Assembly: GCA_050084985.1 (NCBI GenBank)
Contig: JBITNC010000001.1
Coordinates: 61,814,001-61,878,000 of the forward strand
DNA from: Nageia nagi
Taxonomy: Eukaryota > Pinophyta
DNA length: 64,000 nt
Reading direction: 5' to 3'
Part shown: positions 47,600 through 60,078 of the stretch, one piece after another
Layout of the letters: the number at the start of each line of letters is the position of its first letter
How positions within the stretch are numbered: position 1 is the first letter of the stretch
The notes under the pieces: model-generated
Databases searched by the model: none
Told to the model about the DNA's origin: nothing
The model's input: the letters and a program-made list of their open reading frames with translations, nothing else
Program-made: the position numbers and the translations under genes

Positions 47600-49120
47600 T
47601 AAATGAATAAATCTTACTCTTTTTTAGTCAAGATCTTGCCAAGTAAACACATATGAGGATTATTAGGATCTTCACCAATGTTAACTTCAATTGTTTCTTT
47701 ACTGAGCATGTGAGAAGTGTCATACAATTGGGAAAGTAAAGGTAATAAATTAAGTTCATCATACTCATATTGTGAATTATATTTATCAAAATATTCCTCC
47801 ATATTTAAAATAACATTCTCATAAGAATCAAAAGTAGAAGAAGTTTACCCAAAATAAGCATTCATGTTTGAAAATGAAGGATAGATATCCTCATAACATG
47901 ATGGTAAATGAGCATAGCCACCAATATGGTTAACTATAGACTCATAAGATGGAAAATAATCAAGAGTAATATGAATATTTTCAAGAGAAAAATCAATGTA
48001 ATCAACATGAAGATGAATTCTATGCAATCTTGTATTCAAATAGTATGTCAAAGGTGTATAGAAATTTGTAGACAAAGTACAAATAAAATGGCCAAATATA
48101 ACATTAATATCATACATGATAAAATTGACATAAAAAATTCCTCCACTTCAACATGTGAAAAATCTTGAATAAATTCCCCATAATCATGATTAAGCATGAA
48201 AACTGGAGGGGATGAAGCAATATCATACTCAAGAGGTAGGCTCGTGTTGAAAGAAGGATTAAAACAAATCACAAAAGCATCAAGTTCTTGATCAAAAAAC
48301 AAAGGATTATCAACCATATTTAAAGGGAGTGAAAAATGTCTAATGTTTATGGTAGGCAAGATTTCATGAGAAAGAGAATTGACAAATAAATTTTCTAAGG
48401 ATACCTCCTCTTCAACTTCATCATAAGAAAGTTGAGGGATAGAAAGAGGCTCTTTAATAAATGTTTCTCTTTTACATGAAATTACATGAGGTGCACTAAT
48501 GAATAAATATTGATTTTGATAACCCAAACCTAATTTATCAAAGAGTAAATGTGGTTAAAAAAAAATAGGTTCAACAATACCATGTTCATATTTACCAAAG
48601 CCTTGACCTTTCCAACCACAAGTCTCATCAAAATATTGAGAACCAAAAGCAAACTTAGAAAAATTTACAAGAGGAACACAATAAGATAAACAAGGGTGAG
48701 GTTCCTTACTATTTTCAAGAGTGTTTGATGTAACATTCTTCTCTTTAATGAAAGAGATGGGTCTAATATGTGGCTCTTTGGATGTAAGAGAACTTGAAGG
48801 ATGTACCATATCTTTAAGGGAATGAATGGTAGGCAACTTGAGAATTTGATTTTGCAATTTGTATTCTCTAACTTGAGGTGATGTATATGAAAAAATGTCT
48901 TTACCACTTTACTCTCCACTAGAAGGAACCTCACTAGGAGCAACAACATTAGAAGAAGTGGCAACATTGGCACTCACAACATGAGAAGATGTAAAAACAT
49001 TGGGATTCACAATATTAGAAGTTGAAGTGGAACAAAAGGCATAATACATGTAAAAGACAAGAAATTATCATAAGAAATAATAAAATTGCAATATTGAAAT
49101 GGTTAATGATCAATTTTGAT
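47600..49120 (-). pseudogene. E3 protease-RT linker with G-patch-like motif
   Basis: About 1.5 kb of pol frame in several open pieces (48857-48555, 48527-48048, 47802-47614). Near 48620-48560 it reads CGWKGQGFGKYEHGIVEPI, corresponding to the GxxGxGLGKxxQGIxEPI motif known from Tat polyproteins and reminiscent of RNA-binding G-patch domains. The rest is acidic and of unknown role. Confidence 0.65.
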
Positions 49121-49500
49121 ACATTTTAATTTTCCTTCATGAATAAATTTTATGCATTGATGCAATATAGAAGGTACACACTTCATTTCATCTATACATG
49201 GTCTACCAAGTAAAATTTTATATTGTAAAGTTCCTTAAATGACATGGAATAAAGTATCCAAAGTTCTTGGTCCCACCTTGAGGGGCAATACTATATTATC
49301 CATAGTAGTAGATATAGTGTCATTAAAGGCCTTTAGTTGCAAAGTGGAAGAGGATAGACTACTTTGAGGTATGTTAATATAGTTCAAATCTAAAGAAGAA
49401 ATAACATTTAAAATTGAACCATTATCAATCAAAACTCTTTCAAAATTTTGGCCTTTCATAAAAGCAATAATGAAAAGAGGAGGGTGCATTCCAAGAAGTC
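49121..49500 (-). pseudogene. E3 aspartic protease
   Basis: LIDNGSILNVIS near 49430 is the DNGSALN form of the active site used in this clade, LPLKVGPRTLDTLFHVI follows (49310-49235), and ILLGRPCIDEMK near 49215 is the LLGRPWI block. A single stop lies between these pieces. This is among the better preserved parts of the element. Confidence 0.82.
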
Positions 49501-50229
49501 TTGACTCAATAATATCATGTTTATAAAAGGTTATAGCACCTGAATCACATGATTACAAATGACCCACAAATTTGTTAAAAGCTTATACATCTTAAGCTTG
49601 CACCTCTATGGATTTTAGAGCTTCCATGAGTGCATCTCTATGAGCTATTGAGGTTTGAAGTAAATCAAATATGGACATCTTTGTGGTTAAGGATTTCAAT
49701 TGCTAGATGATATTGGATTTGATTGTGAAAATAAGATGTATATAATTTTAACTATGTTTAGGACATCTTGGACCTTGTTTTCTTCTAGAATAATTATGCT
49801 TTTGGACTTGGTGTGTGTTTGAGATGTCTTGCCTTGGAGAGGTGTTATTTTGGTTCCTTGTAACAACATGAATCATACCAAAAATATTATGCAAAGAATG
49901 ATTATTAACATAGTTAACTTGATTTGCATCAACTTGATTTTACCTTGGAAGTGGATCCTTATAAACATTCAAATTTTGATTAGGGGATGCAAGTGGATTG
50001 TATGTAACAAGGTACGCTCCTTCTATCAAATCTTGGATCACATTTTTAAGGTGATGGTACTTATCAATTTGATGCCCTTTTTCTCTATGAAAAATATAAT
50101 AATCATTCTCCCTATACTGAATAGTTTTTGGAACATTTGGATCTTGTTATCTAATGTCAAAGAGTGTAATAATTTATGCATTTAAACATTTTTGCAAAAT
50201 ATTAGAAAGTGAATTAGGGAGAGGGGTAT

Positions 50230-51592
50230 AGTCTCTCTTGGGTATTGGTTGTCTTAGTCTTGGTTGGTTACCTTGAACTTGGGATTTGGTTTGAATTGGA
50301 TATGGATTGGTAGGTGGTGGTGTTTAGTGGGTGGCTGGCTCAATGTCACTTAGTTCACTTGAGGTTGAGGAGGGGTTGGAAAAGGTGCCTTTATCTTTTG
50401 ATTATCTTGCTTATTTATAAGATTTACATCACTATTTTTCACATTCACATCTTCAATCCTTTTGTACATTCTAATAGCTTCTTCAAAAAAAGGTAAATTT
50501 TTATATTTGAAGTGTGTATGAAATATGTTTTGCACAAGTTTTGGAAAAAAGGTGAGTCAATTCAACTTGAGGTATAGTAAATATAATATTATGAACAATA
50601 TCTCTCCACCTTATCACATAAACAACAATTGGTTCATTCAAAAATTATTTAAGATTATACAAATCACTTAAAGTAGTTTGTCTTTTAAATATAATAGAAA
50701 AGTGATTAAGAAATAGATTTGCCAATTGTTGAAAAGTGTGAAGAGAGTGTTGTCCCAAGCTATTGTACCAATCCAAAGCTTGTCTACTTAAGGTCATAGG
50801 AAATATTCTCAACATAAAAGGATAAATATGATTAATCAAATAACACTCGTGCTTGAACATTCTCAAATGATCTTTTGGATCCTCTTTACCTTTAAGCTTA
50901 TCAAACTTTGAAAGCTTAAAATTGTTTGGCCAAACATAATATAGAAGTGAAGAATGAATAGGTTCATTGCACAATTGGTCATATGTTTGGTTATGGTTTG
51001 GATCTTAGTTACCAACCTCCATCTTATGTAATATATCAAGAATAGCTTGGGTAGAAGCCAACAAAGTATCCAATCTATTGGTATCTTAAAAATTAGGGAA
51101 AATTTGGTTGGCTTGATGTGAAGTGGATGCATGAGAAGTATGGACTTTTTGGTGTTGGTTTGAACTTAGCTTGTGTGGATTTGTAGAATGGTAGAATGTG
51201 GAGGTATTTGGATCTTTTTAGGAATGAGGATGTGTGGAGTATTTTGGATTTTATTGGTAACTATGGTAGATGGGATGGAGGATGAAGGTATGGATTGTGA
51301 CACAATAATAGTAATAGAATTAGAAATGGAAATTTCTCTCCTATTTTTTGGATCAAAATTAAGATCTAACATGATACTATTTTGCAAGGATGTGGTAGAA
51401 ATGGAAGACAAATATGGAGGATCAAAAAAAGATTCAATGTGGGATGGATTTTGTTGGAGGTTGGGTAATAGCTAAAGATCTTGCTTGATTAGCAACTTGT
51501 TTAGATTTGAAAACTTTAATTATAGCTTCATCATTGGTAAATACATATTGTTCAAATTCTTCCATGGACTCTTCTTGTGTTGGATCCTCCAT
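50230..51592 (-). pseudogene. E3 gag
   Basis: Start chosen at ATG 51592 (MEDPTQEESMEEFEQYVF). The core at 50974-50645 is open: FKLSKFDKLKGKEDPKDHLR is the FxGxxDPxxHL block, then FPMTLSRQALDWYNSL, the AxxWyxsL block. Downstream HFKYKNLPFFEEAIRMYKRI lies at 50510-50450. No clear zinc knuckle. The N-terminal part 51410-51166 is in another frame and Ser/Ile/Pro rich. Confidence 0.82.
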
Positions 51593-52963
51593 ATCTTGGG
51601 TTACAACTAGAATAGACTAATCTAATTTTTTAGGATTTTACAAAGCCTAGTTTCTAGTTTGGACCATGAATTGAGGAACAAATTTTCAATCAATTTTTTT
51701 TAGTTCCCTATTTTAGAAATGTGGATGCATTTTGATAATCTTAAAAAAAGTGTTGGTATTTTTTGCTAAGGTAAAAATGTGACTACATTTACAAAAATGC
51801 AAGTACATTTTAGTAGAGTATAAATTTTTTTAAAAATATTATTCAATATTAAGATTGGTTTGACTTTTGATTTCAATATTTTCATAAAATAACAAACATA
51901 AATAGAAAATTTAAATAGTCACCAATACAAGCACTCTCATATCATAAATGCAAGTTCATCCAGAAACCCTATAATACTATTTTGTAATTTTTAGGTGTTT
52001 ATTTTCCTAAAATGAATTTATACCAACAAGTTGAAACTAATAAAAGGATGATCCTAGAAGAATAAAAGTGCAAAGGTTGTTCCCCCCTTTAACCAAATTC
52101 ACTAGTGAGGTCCATTGCAAACTTAAGGGATACTATCTTGGTGAGTGTGCCAAGCATAGCCTAGGCCCTTATTGATTAAATCTAAGGGACCTATCTAATT
52201 TTTAGTGAAGAGGATGAGATCAGGTGATGAAATCCAAGGCTCCCTTTTGTATGTGAACAAGTGAGAAAATAAATGTGAGTTAAATGAACTTGTTCTTTCC
52301 CTACTTACAGTATCTTCTAATCACCCAAGATCACTTTACAATGCAAGGGGAGAGCATACTTCAAACTATAAGGCTTTAGTGTATTGGTTGTTTAACCTCT
52401 TCCCACAACCTTTCTCAAATCACTCAAAATAACTTTGTGCATGAGGATATCCTACATTAATTTTAAAAAAAGTATTAAATATAAAAATAAATAATACATA
52501 ACAACATGTGCATCATAAAGCCTAATTCCTTTTAACCTTTACAAAATTAAATTTGAGCTAAAAATGATAAAATTATGGAAGTTTTTGCACCTTATTTTTT
52601 ATTAACCTTGCAAAAGAAATGGGGTTGTATTTGGCAAACATCAGGGTAACCCAAAAATGTGATCAGTCCAAATGTAGTAGCCCTAAGAAAACATGATCCC
52701 ATTTAGCAAGAAATGCTAGGTGATTGAAATGTGATGGCATTTTATAAATGTGACTATGTTTAGAATAAATGAAACTTAATTTTATATTGTTGACACATAA
52801 AAAAATAACATCAAAACATAGCAAATTTGCAAAAACTAAATTCACAAAAAATGAGAGATACTTACTTGGTAGTAATATCCCTGTACTTTGTTAGTCAATC
52901 AAAGAAATAATATGAAATTAATAAGTCACAAAAAAGTTTCTTTACTAAAATATACCAAGGGAG
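51593..52963 (-). other. E3 5' leader, no gene
   Basis: About 1.4 kb between gag start and primer site in the coding direction, AT-rich, without a legible frame. Such long leaders occur in Ogre-type elements. The phrase 'aaccttttacaaaattaaa' near 52535 and neighbours show no repeat. Confidence 0.5.
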
Positions 52964-52981
52964 GTCCCATCAAATGTACCA
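52964..52981 (-). other. E3 primer-binding site (tRNA type unassigned)
   Basis: Minus strand TGGTACATTTGATGGGAC, three bases inside the LTR edge. Ten bases (TTGATGGGAC) equal the E1 site, so E1 and E3 share a primer type. Confidence 0.6.
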
Positions 52982-52984
52982 AAA

Positions 52985-54657
52985 AGTTTCAAATAAAAGT
53001 GACCCCTTTCAATATCACTTAAACTTGAACATTTAACTAGTATGTGTAGGCTAGACTAGACCCTATAAGTATAAACTATAGAAATAAACTTAATTAAAAC
53101 CCTTAATGAGGCTTCTTCAATCCATCCTTTCAAATTAATAATATTAAATGATCATAATGTGACTATCTCAAGGTGGTGTTAAGAAACATTAGAGATTACC
53201 TGATAATGTTATTTTTTGATGATGGTACCCGATGTAGTTGATCGAATCTTGAAATGGATGCAAGCTAGCTTCACTATCCAAATGTAATGACCTTGGGCAT
53301 TTATCAAATGTGGGGGAATTTCCCAAATGTAGGGGTGTTTCATTATCAAAATATATGGACCCTAGGCATTTTGCAAATTGCAAACATAGATGGTAAAATT
53401 CAAAAGTTAGTATGGATCACGGGATAGGACAACCCTACTATAGAAATAAAACATGAAAAGAAGGTCAAGAAGCATGATGGGTGTGTCTCTAGTCTGATAG
53501 GAGGAATAAATATTTAAATGCTTGATATATAACTTGCTCCAAGACCAATGCTTTCCAATCACTCTTCTCAGATGCTCATGGGAGATTGGTAGATATAGTA
53601 GCTTCAAAATTTATCACTCCTAAGACTCAAAAATTAGCAAATTCAAGGCTCAATATTTGTGCTAGTTTCTATCCTTAAAATGGAGATGTTAATTTTTTTT
53701 ATAGATTTGTGATATATGCTAAATCATCAATCTAGAATCCATATGAATATCAATTTAAAAATGACTATTTCTTGATTGATCTTTGATTGAATTAGAATTG
53801 GATTAAAATAGGATCTAGTTGGAGAAAAATATCCATTCAATTCTCTTATCTTTTGTATATCGAGCATATTTGGAGCATAACCAGTGAGTCATCAATCAAT
53901 GATTTGAGTTCTAGATTTTCTTATTTTTCTATTGGATGAATCATTAATGACATGGCAAGGTGAGGTGTAAATTATGTCTAGGTATTTTCTTGCAAAATAG
54001 ATAATAAATAAATTCATCATATTAATGTGACCAACATTAATAAACATCAATATAATAATATTTTGATAATACAAAGTAAATGATCAAATATAATCAATGT
54101 TACTAATGTTAATTATAATTTTCAAATAAATGATTATAGCCCAAAGTACAATAAATATGACTAAATTTAATTACACTTTAACCATAAATGATTATGATTG
54201 AAAACGTAATTAATATGAATAATATTAATTATCTTTACCAAATGAATATGATCAAAATGCAAATAAATAGGACTAAGTGTTAATTACAAATTACCAATAA
54301 ATGATTATGTTTGAAAATGCATTAAACATGACTAAGTTTAATTGCATTTTCCGAAGCAAATGACTATGATCAAAATGTAATAAACATGAATAAGTTTAAT
54401 TACAATTTCCAAGCAAATTATTAGGATTGAAATGCAATAAACATGAATAAGTTAAATTATGATTCCAAAGCAAGTGATTATGATCAAAACACAATAAACA
54501 TGACTATATCTAATTGCATTTCCAAAGCAAGTGAATATGATAAGCAAGTACTTAATAATTGATAATTGTAACAAGATTAAATAAATAATCAAGCATGCTA
54601 ATAATAAAAGAGTGTTGTGCCAAATGTAATTTATAGTGCTGAATTTGAGTGTCTACA
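52985..54657 (-). repeat. E3 5' LTR
   Basis: Partner of 33584-35325, starting AGTTTCAAATAAAAGTG on the plus strand and ending GTGTCTACA. The 57-bp tandem array recurs at about 54080-54545. The outer side is followed by ATAAC. Confidence 0.88.
54080..54545 (-). repeat. 57-bp tandem array inside E3 5' LTR
   Basis: Same imperfect unit as at 34695-35210, with ATGACTAA/ATGAATAA starts recurring at about 57-base steps and the phrase AAAGCAAGTGATTATGATCA. About eight units. Its presence in both LTRs shows the array was part of the element at insertion. Confidence 0.75.
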
Positions 54658-55903
54658 ATAACATAACAAAACATAATATGACATAAAATTTTGATTGTAT
54701 CTCCAAGCAAATGGGTGCTTTTTATACCAAAGACATTAGAGGATGTTCTTTTTCTTAAGCACTTAGGAATAAGATAGATCTATCAATTATTCAAGAGACA
54801 TATCTTTATCTTTATTGTTAGAATATTGTTGTTGCAACTCATAGTATTTGAAGTCAAAGATGATGAGGTAAGGAAATGCCTAAAGCTTGGAATATATATT
54901 GTGATCATGTTGACTTGCATTTTTAAAAATTGTACTCATGGGGTTACCATGGTTTAGAACCTTGGAATGTCACTAGTACAACATGCATTTTTATGAAAAT
55001 TAATCATGAGATAAACATATGAAATGCTGCCATCTTATACCAAATTGTTAGAGATATAATGGCCTTAAATTTATATATTTTATTAGTAAAATATGCATTC
55101 TACCTAAAAAAGTAGTGATAAGAATAGGATATGCAATGTTTACATTTTATACCAGATATTCAAAGAAATAGTGGTATTAATTCATCAATTACAATATATT
55201 TTTTAATGAATTTCATAAATAATTTACAATGCTAATGCATTGAAGGCAATTTTGTATGCTATGGGTGCTCTAATTTTCAATTAATTATCTAAACTAGTTG
55301 TAAATACCCTAAAATAATATTTTACATTTTTGATAGGGTTATACTAACATTTATGGCATTTATCATATCATGTACTATCATGTTTAACTAATATAGTTTT
55401 GCAACACTTTTGAATGGTTAGATTGACACTATTTTGACCTATGAGTTATTTCTAACACTTTGGTTCTAGTATCTTGGATGATCCTGAATAAGGTTATTTC
55501 TAACACTTTGGTTCTATTCTTTTAAGTTCTAAGGTTCTTGCATTATTCTATTAGTTCTTTTAGGAATCAAATTAATTATTAGGATTCATTTTGTGACTAT
55601 CCTCATTATTCATTAGACATTGCATAGCATATGCATTGGGTACTTCATCACTTGGAGTTGTAGTTCCATTCGACCATGGCCCATTATTTCTTAGACTTCT
55701 ATATGGTTACTCTTGAGAAGAAAAGAGTCATAGTTAACATTCTAGTAATTCTATGGTCATTCTTTTGGCTCTCCTACACTAATTTATCTTTTAGCTTTGG
55801 AGATTGCATCAACATCAATCACTTTGTATCTTGATCATTTGGGTTTTCTTTTTAACCTCTCCTCCTAAGATTTGGGGACCAAAGCTCTTTTTTTTGGGAG
55901 GAA
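54658..55903. other. E3 flank and decayed gypsy 3' region, no gene
   Basis: Begins with ATAAC repeats continuing those left of E3. A 24-base phrase TTATTTCTAACACTTTGGTT recurs at about 55447 and 55494. 55840-55903 ends with 'ggggaccaaagctc', a T run and GGGAGGAA, resembling the end of a plus-strand gypsy element just before its LTR. No frame is legible. Confidence 0.5.
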
Positions 55904-56207
55904 TGATGAAGAATAATGATTTAAATAATAATAAAATACCTTTTTAAGTTATCTTAAATAAAATAATACTTTAGACACATTTATTTAATGTCATTTAATA
56001 TTCATAAATATCTTGTAAAATCATGTCCTCAATACCATGTTCTAAAGCCATAGTATTCATTAAGGTAATTTAATATTCATGGTTACCTTGTAAAATCATG
56101 TCCTCAATACCATGTTCTAAAACCATGGTATTAATTCTTGTAAATGCCTATTTATAGGCCTCCCTTTGTAATGAAATGTATTTTGGATTTTAATTCCTTA
56201 TCAAAAA
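55904..56207 (+). repeat. LTR-like unit of about 300 bp
   Basis: Starts TGATGAAGAATAATG after the purine-rich GGGAGGAA and ends CTTATCA. It contains TATTTATA at 56149-56156 followed by 'ggcctccctttgtaatgaa', which looks like an LTR promoter and leader. Inside, a 75-base unit is repeated in tandem (55994 and 56069). No partner copy is in the window, so this is a solo or truncated LTR by inference. Confidence 0.5.
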
Positions 56208-56752
56208 TCATTATCATGATCCTAGAAAACATGGTCAATGATAACCACTAAAATTGGCATGAATGTCTCCCATATTCCTTATGGGCCTATCACACTAGTA
56301 TTAGGGCACCTATACGGTCCATTACTTTTTTAATGGTCTATGGTGTAGAAGCATTCATACCACTTGAATTAGAGATCCCATCTTTGAGAGTTAGGCTCTA
56401 AGGCCTTATTCCACATGAGGATACTAGGCAAGCCTGATTAGACCAACTTATTCTACTTGATGAGTGACATATCAATGCTATTAAAAATCATAAAGTATAT
56501 CAAGAATGGTTGAAGCATGTGTGTAACAAGAAGATCATACCTAGGAAATTTGAGGTTGGTGACTTGGTAATTAAAGAGAATCAGTAACATTCACACCTTG
56601 AGTAGCCTCTTTGAGATAAGTTTTCTTAGAATTGGTTAGAGGCTTACATAATCAAGAATAAAATCTACATAGGCACCTACCATTTGTCAAATGTAGAGGT
56701 ACAAGAAGAGTTAGATCCTATTAACATAATCCATATTTATCCATTCTATGCT
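56208..56752 (+). pseudogene. Gypsy integrase C-terminal fragment
   Basis: One plus-strand frame is legible throughout: NWHECLPYSLWAYHTSIRAP (56251-56310), FLMVYGVEAFIPLELEIPSL, then KFEVGDLVIKEN near 56560 and YHLSNVEVQEELDPINIIHI, ending IYPFYA-stop at 56752. These are the last core helix and the GPY/F-type C-terminal part of a Tat integrase. About ten in-frame stops occur, nearly all TAA/TAG. The zinc region and the catalytic core are missing; the piece starts right at the LTR-like unit. Confidence 0.88.
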
Positions 56753-59675
56753 TAGTCTTTATCTTGATTATCTTTGTGTGTTTGTACTTGAATATCGATT
56801 CAGTTCATTTATGCTTACATATCATCTCATCATTTTTGCTTTGTTTGTTGTAATATGTCATCTTGCTTTAGTTGCTTGTTTATCATGTACTAAGTGGAAA
56901 GGGGTTTCTTATGTGCAGTCATTCCCTTGGGCTTATGTGTGTACCACCTTTCTCTTATTTCACCACTTTGTTTCATTTTTGATCATATCATTAGGATTTG
57001 ATACTTAGTTGGTCCTCCAATTTTTGGTGTCATCCTACCTTTTTTAGATGCACAAAGAGTACCAGTCACTCATCTCCCTATCATGCATCAATCCTTGTAT
57101 CATTGTGTATTTCTTTCTATGTTCATCACCTTGCATTTATCATTTTATTTTCACCACCCTTGGTCCTCATATGAATTGATACTATTGGACATTATTTTCA
57201 TTACATGATGAAGCAAGCATAGTCCCAAACATGAGTGGAAGTTAGTCCAAAAATAACTCAACTAGTCCAATTTCTTGCAATCTTTGGTGTTTTATCTTGC
57301 TTTTATTCATGTTTGTGTTTGTTTATCTTATTTGTTGTGTTAGGTTTTTTGTATCCTACTCACACAAGGATCCCATCCATGACATATTCTCATGTCTATT
57401 TATGTCACTTATCACAACACCAAATCCATAAACTCCCAGAGATGACACAACCACTTGGGTATCAATCAAAATATCAAGTTACCTTAAAATCATTCCCTTG
57501 GTATTGATCATAGACTACAAACTAGCATGGTTTTTGAGACAAATACCATACAAAATTATCATGACTTATGACATGGATGAATAGATGTCAATATTACATT
57601 ATTCATTTTCATTAGTTTATAAATGTTGGTCCTTCTTTGGTTTAGGTTATCATTGTTTGTCTCTTTTATACTTGTTTCGATATTGTTTTTATGGTCATGT
57701 TGTGCCTTTATCACATTTAATTAAATTTTATCATGTTTGTATCTTTTATCATTTTCTCAAAATTATGTTTAATTTGGCTTTCAAAAACTAGTACAATCAT
57801 GTTAATTTGATGAACATTTTATTTCTCTCACTTCACATTTATATTGGTATTCCTAATAGGTCAGTTGATTCACTTTAGGTCACATGACAACTATTTGTTT
57901 TAAGTTCGAAGTTGGCCCTTCATACACGTATGCATGGTCACCCTAGCATATCAACCTATGTCACATTATGGTACTATATGGTAAATTATTCCTATCTTGC
58001 TTCATTATTTTCTATCATGTCATGTCATAGCATTTTTAGTCATTTCATAACCATCTCTTTGTCCATTTTGGTTCAAGGATGAAGGTACCAAAATTTTGTA
58101 CCCTAAAATGTTGTCTCCTATTTCACAATTTTACATATATAAAATCATGTCTATTTTTAAATCTATTAGTTTCTTACCCATTATTTTTCTAAAATTAGTC
58201 AACATGATAATTTTCATAGCCTAACTCCATTATTTGATAAGTTTTTGCAAGCCATTTTTTGGGCTACTAGTAATAGTACACTTTTAGTGAGTACTAAAGA
58301 GTTATCACCTTGGACTAGGTGGCCTTCTATTTTGGTTTTAAAAATAGTTCAAATAGCCTCCATTTTTTGAACCATTTGATCTTGCTATTAAATCATACTG
58401 TTGTATACCATATCTTCAAGCTACTTCATCAAATCATCAACATGGTAGCTAGTTATTATCTATCAAAATTTCTACTTTTTCATTTTTTTGGAAGTGTTAT
58501 TTTTCATTAGTTTGGTTTTTATAGAATTTAGCTACATCTTGGAAGCATCCCAACATGGTTCTTATTTATGTTTGTTATAGTGGGTACAAATTGAGTACTT
58601 TAGGGGAGGTCCTTGGGACAGGTCTCCTAGCTCGTTTTGCGCACTATCATGGCAAAATTATGGAATCATCCTAACTTATTTATTAACCTCTTACATGTTG
58701 GTTTATTATTATTTTGAGTTCATTATGTGCACATTCTATGTCATTTAATCTTATTATCTTTTGATATTTTTATCTTTTTAGTCAATATGTGTTGTCTAAG
58801 CTTTTTATCTTTGTTATATCTTTACCTTTTATCCTTTGTTGTCATTTGAATTTTATTGATCATCTTGATTATGATTGTGTACATTATTTGATTTTCTAGT
58901 GAATTTATTATCTTTCTTATCATGTTCTTATCTTGTTTACATTATTGTTCTTTCTCTTATTTTTTTAGATGTTTCAATTGTCATTACTTTATCTTATTTA
59001 ATCTTTTTATCATATTTTGTTGGCTTGTGATATCCTTTCTCAAAGTTTATTAATATTTATCATTTAATGCTTGTTATATTTTGGTGTTCAAGCATACATG
59101 TTCATTTTTTTATGGTGTGTGATTAGGTATTCAAGTTCATTTTAGTCCATGTGTCATGTGTGTACATTTAGGGTTCATTCTAGATTGCATTCGTTCATTA
59201 GTGTGTATCATAAATACATACATTATTTCAGCCATAAATACATCCATTTCTCATAGGTGCATCCAATCATAAGCATCAATATGTAAGCATGCATCTTATA
59301 AATCTATAAACATTCATAAGCATAGTCAAAAGCATGTCATATTGCATAAATCCATATACATCCATAACATAGTCAAAATATGTGTCTCATATAGCATCAT
59401 CAATCTAGGTTCATCCATACATGTCATAAAGACAATCCATGCATCCATCATATCATATAGCATATCTCCATAAAATATACAAAAATGCATAGCAATATCC
59501 ATATACATAGTCTTGCATATACATATTTTTCTCAAAAATATACATCTTATGCATGCTAGGGTGCCAAAAATACATCATAATATAGTCCCATAGCCATGCC
59601 CTTACAAGGTGGGATCATCATGCCTCTTTCATCTGCTAGGGGAAGTGTTGGTCTTTCCCTATCTTTCGATTAGAG
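56753..59675. other. Long non-coding tail after integrase fragment
   Basis: T-rich on the plus strand, with many chance hydrophobic frames. It is probably the 3' untranslated part of the element that supplied the integrase fragment. 'ggggaggtccttgggacaggt' near 58601 and 'gtaccaaaattttgtaccc' (an inverted repeat) near 58085 stand out slightly. 59210-59540 is rich in CATAA/CATCCATA repeats. No gene was recognised. Confidence 0.5.
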
Positions 59676-60065
59676 TGTTAGGAACCTGTAAGTTCTTAAA
59701 TGAGATTTGAATATAATAATAGTAATTAGGAACCAAAGAAATAACTCAACCTCATAATACCAAGCAATATGAAATCAAATGTAACATGATAGTAATAGAT
59801 TGATATTACTTAAAGCCAAAATGAATCATAGGCCACTTCAAGGGGGCAACCTCCTTTACAACTCAATAATATATTTTCTAAGATGATCACAATTGTATTC
59901 TCAAAAAGTATTTATAGTATGCCTACCCTAACCCTAATTAGCCATTCAATACAAAATGATGATTCACCTTACAAATATATTAGCCCCTTGCATTTAATAA
60001 AAGCCCATAGTCTAATTAATAAACTACTATAGTATAAGTAAATGTTAGGATGTGGGATCCTAACA
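59676..60065 (-). repeat. E5 3' LTR
   Basis: 390 bases with matching inverted ends TGTTAGGAACC and GGATCCTAACA on the plus strand. On the minus strand it starts TGTTAGGATCC directly after the polypurine tract. Only one copy lies in the window; the call rests on ends, polypurine tract, TATA box and the adjoining pol. Confidence 0.88.
59909..59916 (-). promoter_or_regulatory. TATA box in E5 LTR
   Basis: Minus strand TATAAATA in the middle of the LTR, in the orientation of gag-pol, the expected place for the element promoter. Confidence 0.6.
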
Positions 60066-60078
60066 TTCCACCCCTCTT
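60066..60078 (-). other. E5 polypurine tract
   Basis: Minus strand AAGAGGGGTGGAA directly before TGTTAGG. It overlaps the end of the pol frame, whose stop (TAG) falls in the first bases of the LTR. Confidence 0.85.

Larger units (their letters stand above)
33584..54657 (-). mobile_element. E3: large Tat-like Ty3/gypsy element with nested copia
   Basis: LTRs 33584-35325 and 52985-54657 enclose, in the minus direction, primer site, gag, protease, long linker, RT, RNase H, aRNH, integrase, an antisense ORF and a polypurine tract. Five bases ATAAC flank both ends (33579-33583, 54658-54662), though the surroundings are ATAAC-rich. The integrase is split by a copia insertion at 39691-44661. Without it the element is about 16.1 kb, unusually long and in the Ogre size range. 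Stops, frameshifts and lost catalytic residues are general. LTR divergence is clearly larger than that of the nested copia, agreeing with the nesting order. Confidence 0.9.

Noticed and set aside
56748-57791. Several plus-strand ORFs of 68-90 codons with hydrophobic composition
   Set aside because: The DNA is T-rich, so chance ORFs read as Phe/Leu/Ser/Cys. No start context, domain or continuity links them.
58085-58105. Short inverted repeat gtaccaaaattttgtac as a terminator or hairpin RNA
   Set aside because: Isolated short palindrome in AT-rich DNA with no gene next to it.
59210-59540. CATAA/CATCCATA-rich stretch as a CRISPR-like or satellite array
   Set aside because: No constant unit length or spacer pattern; it is low-complexity sequence.
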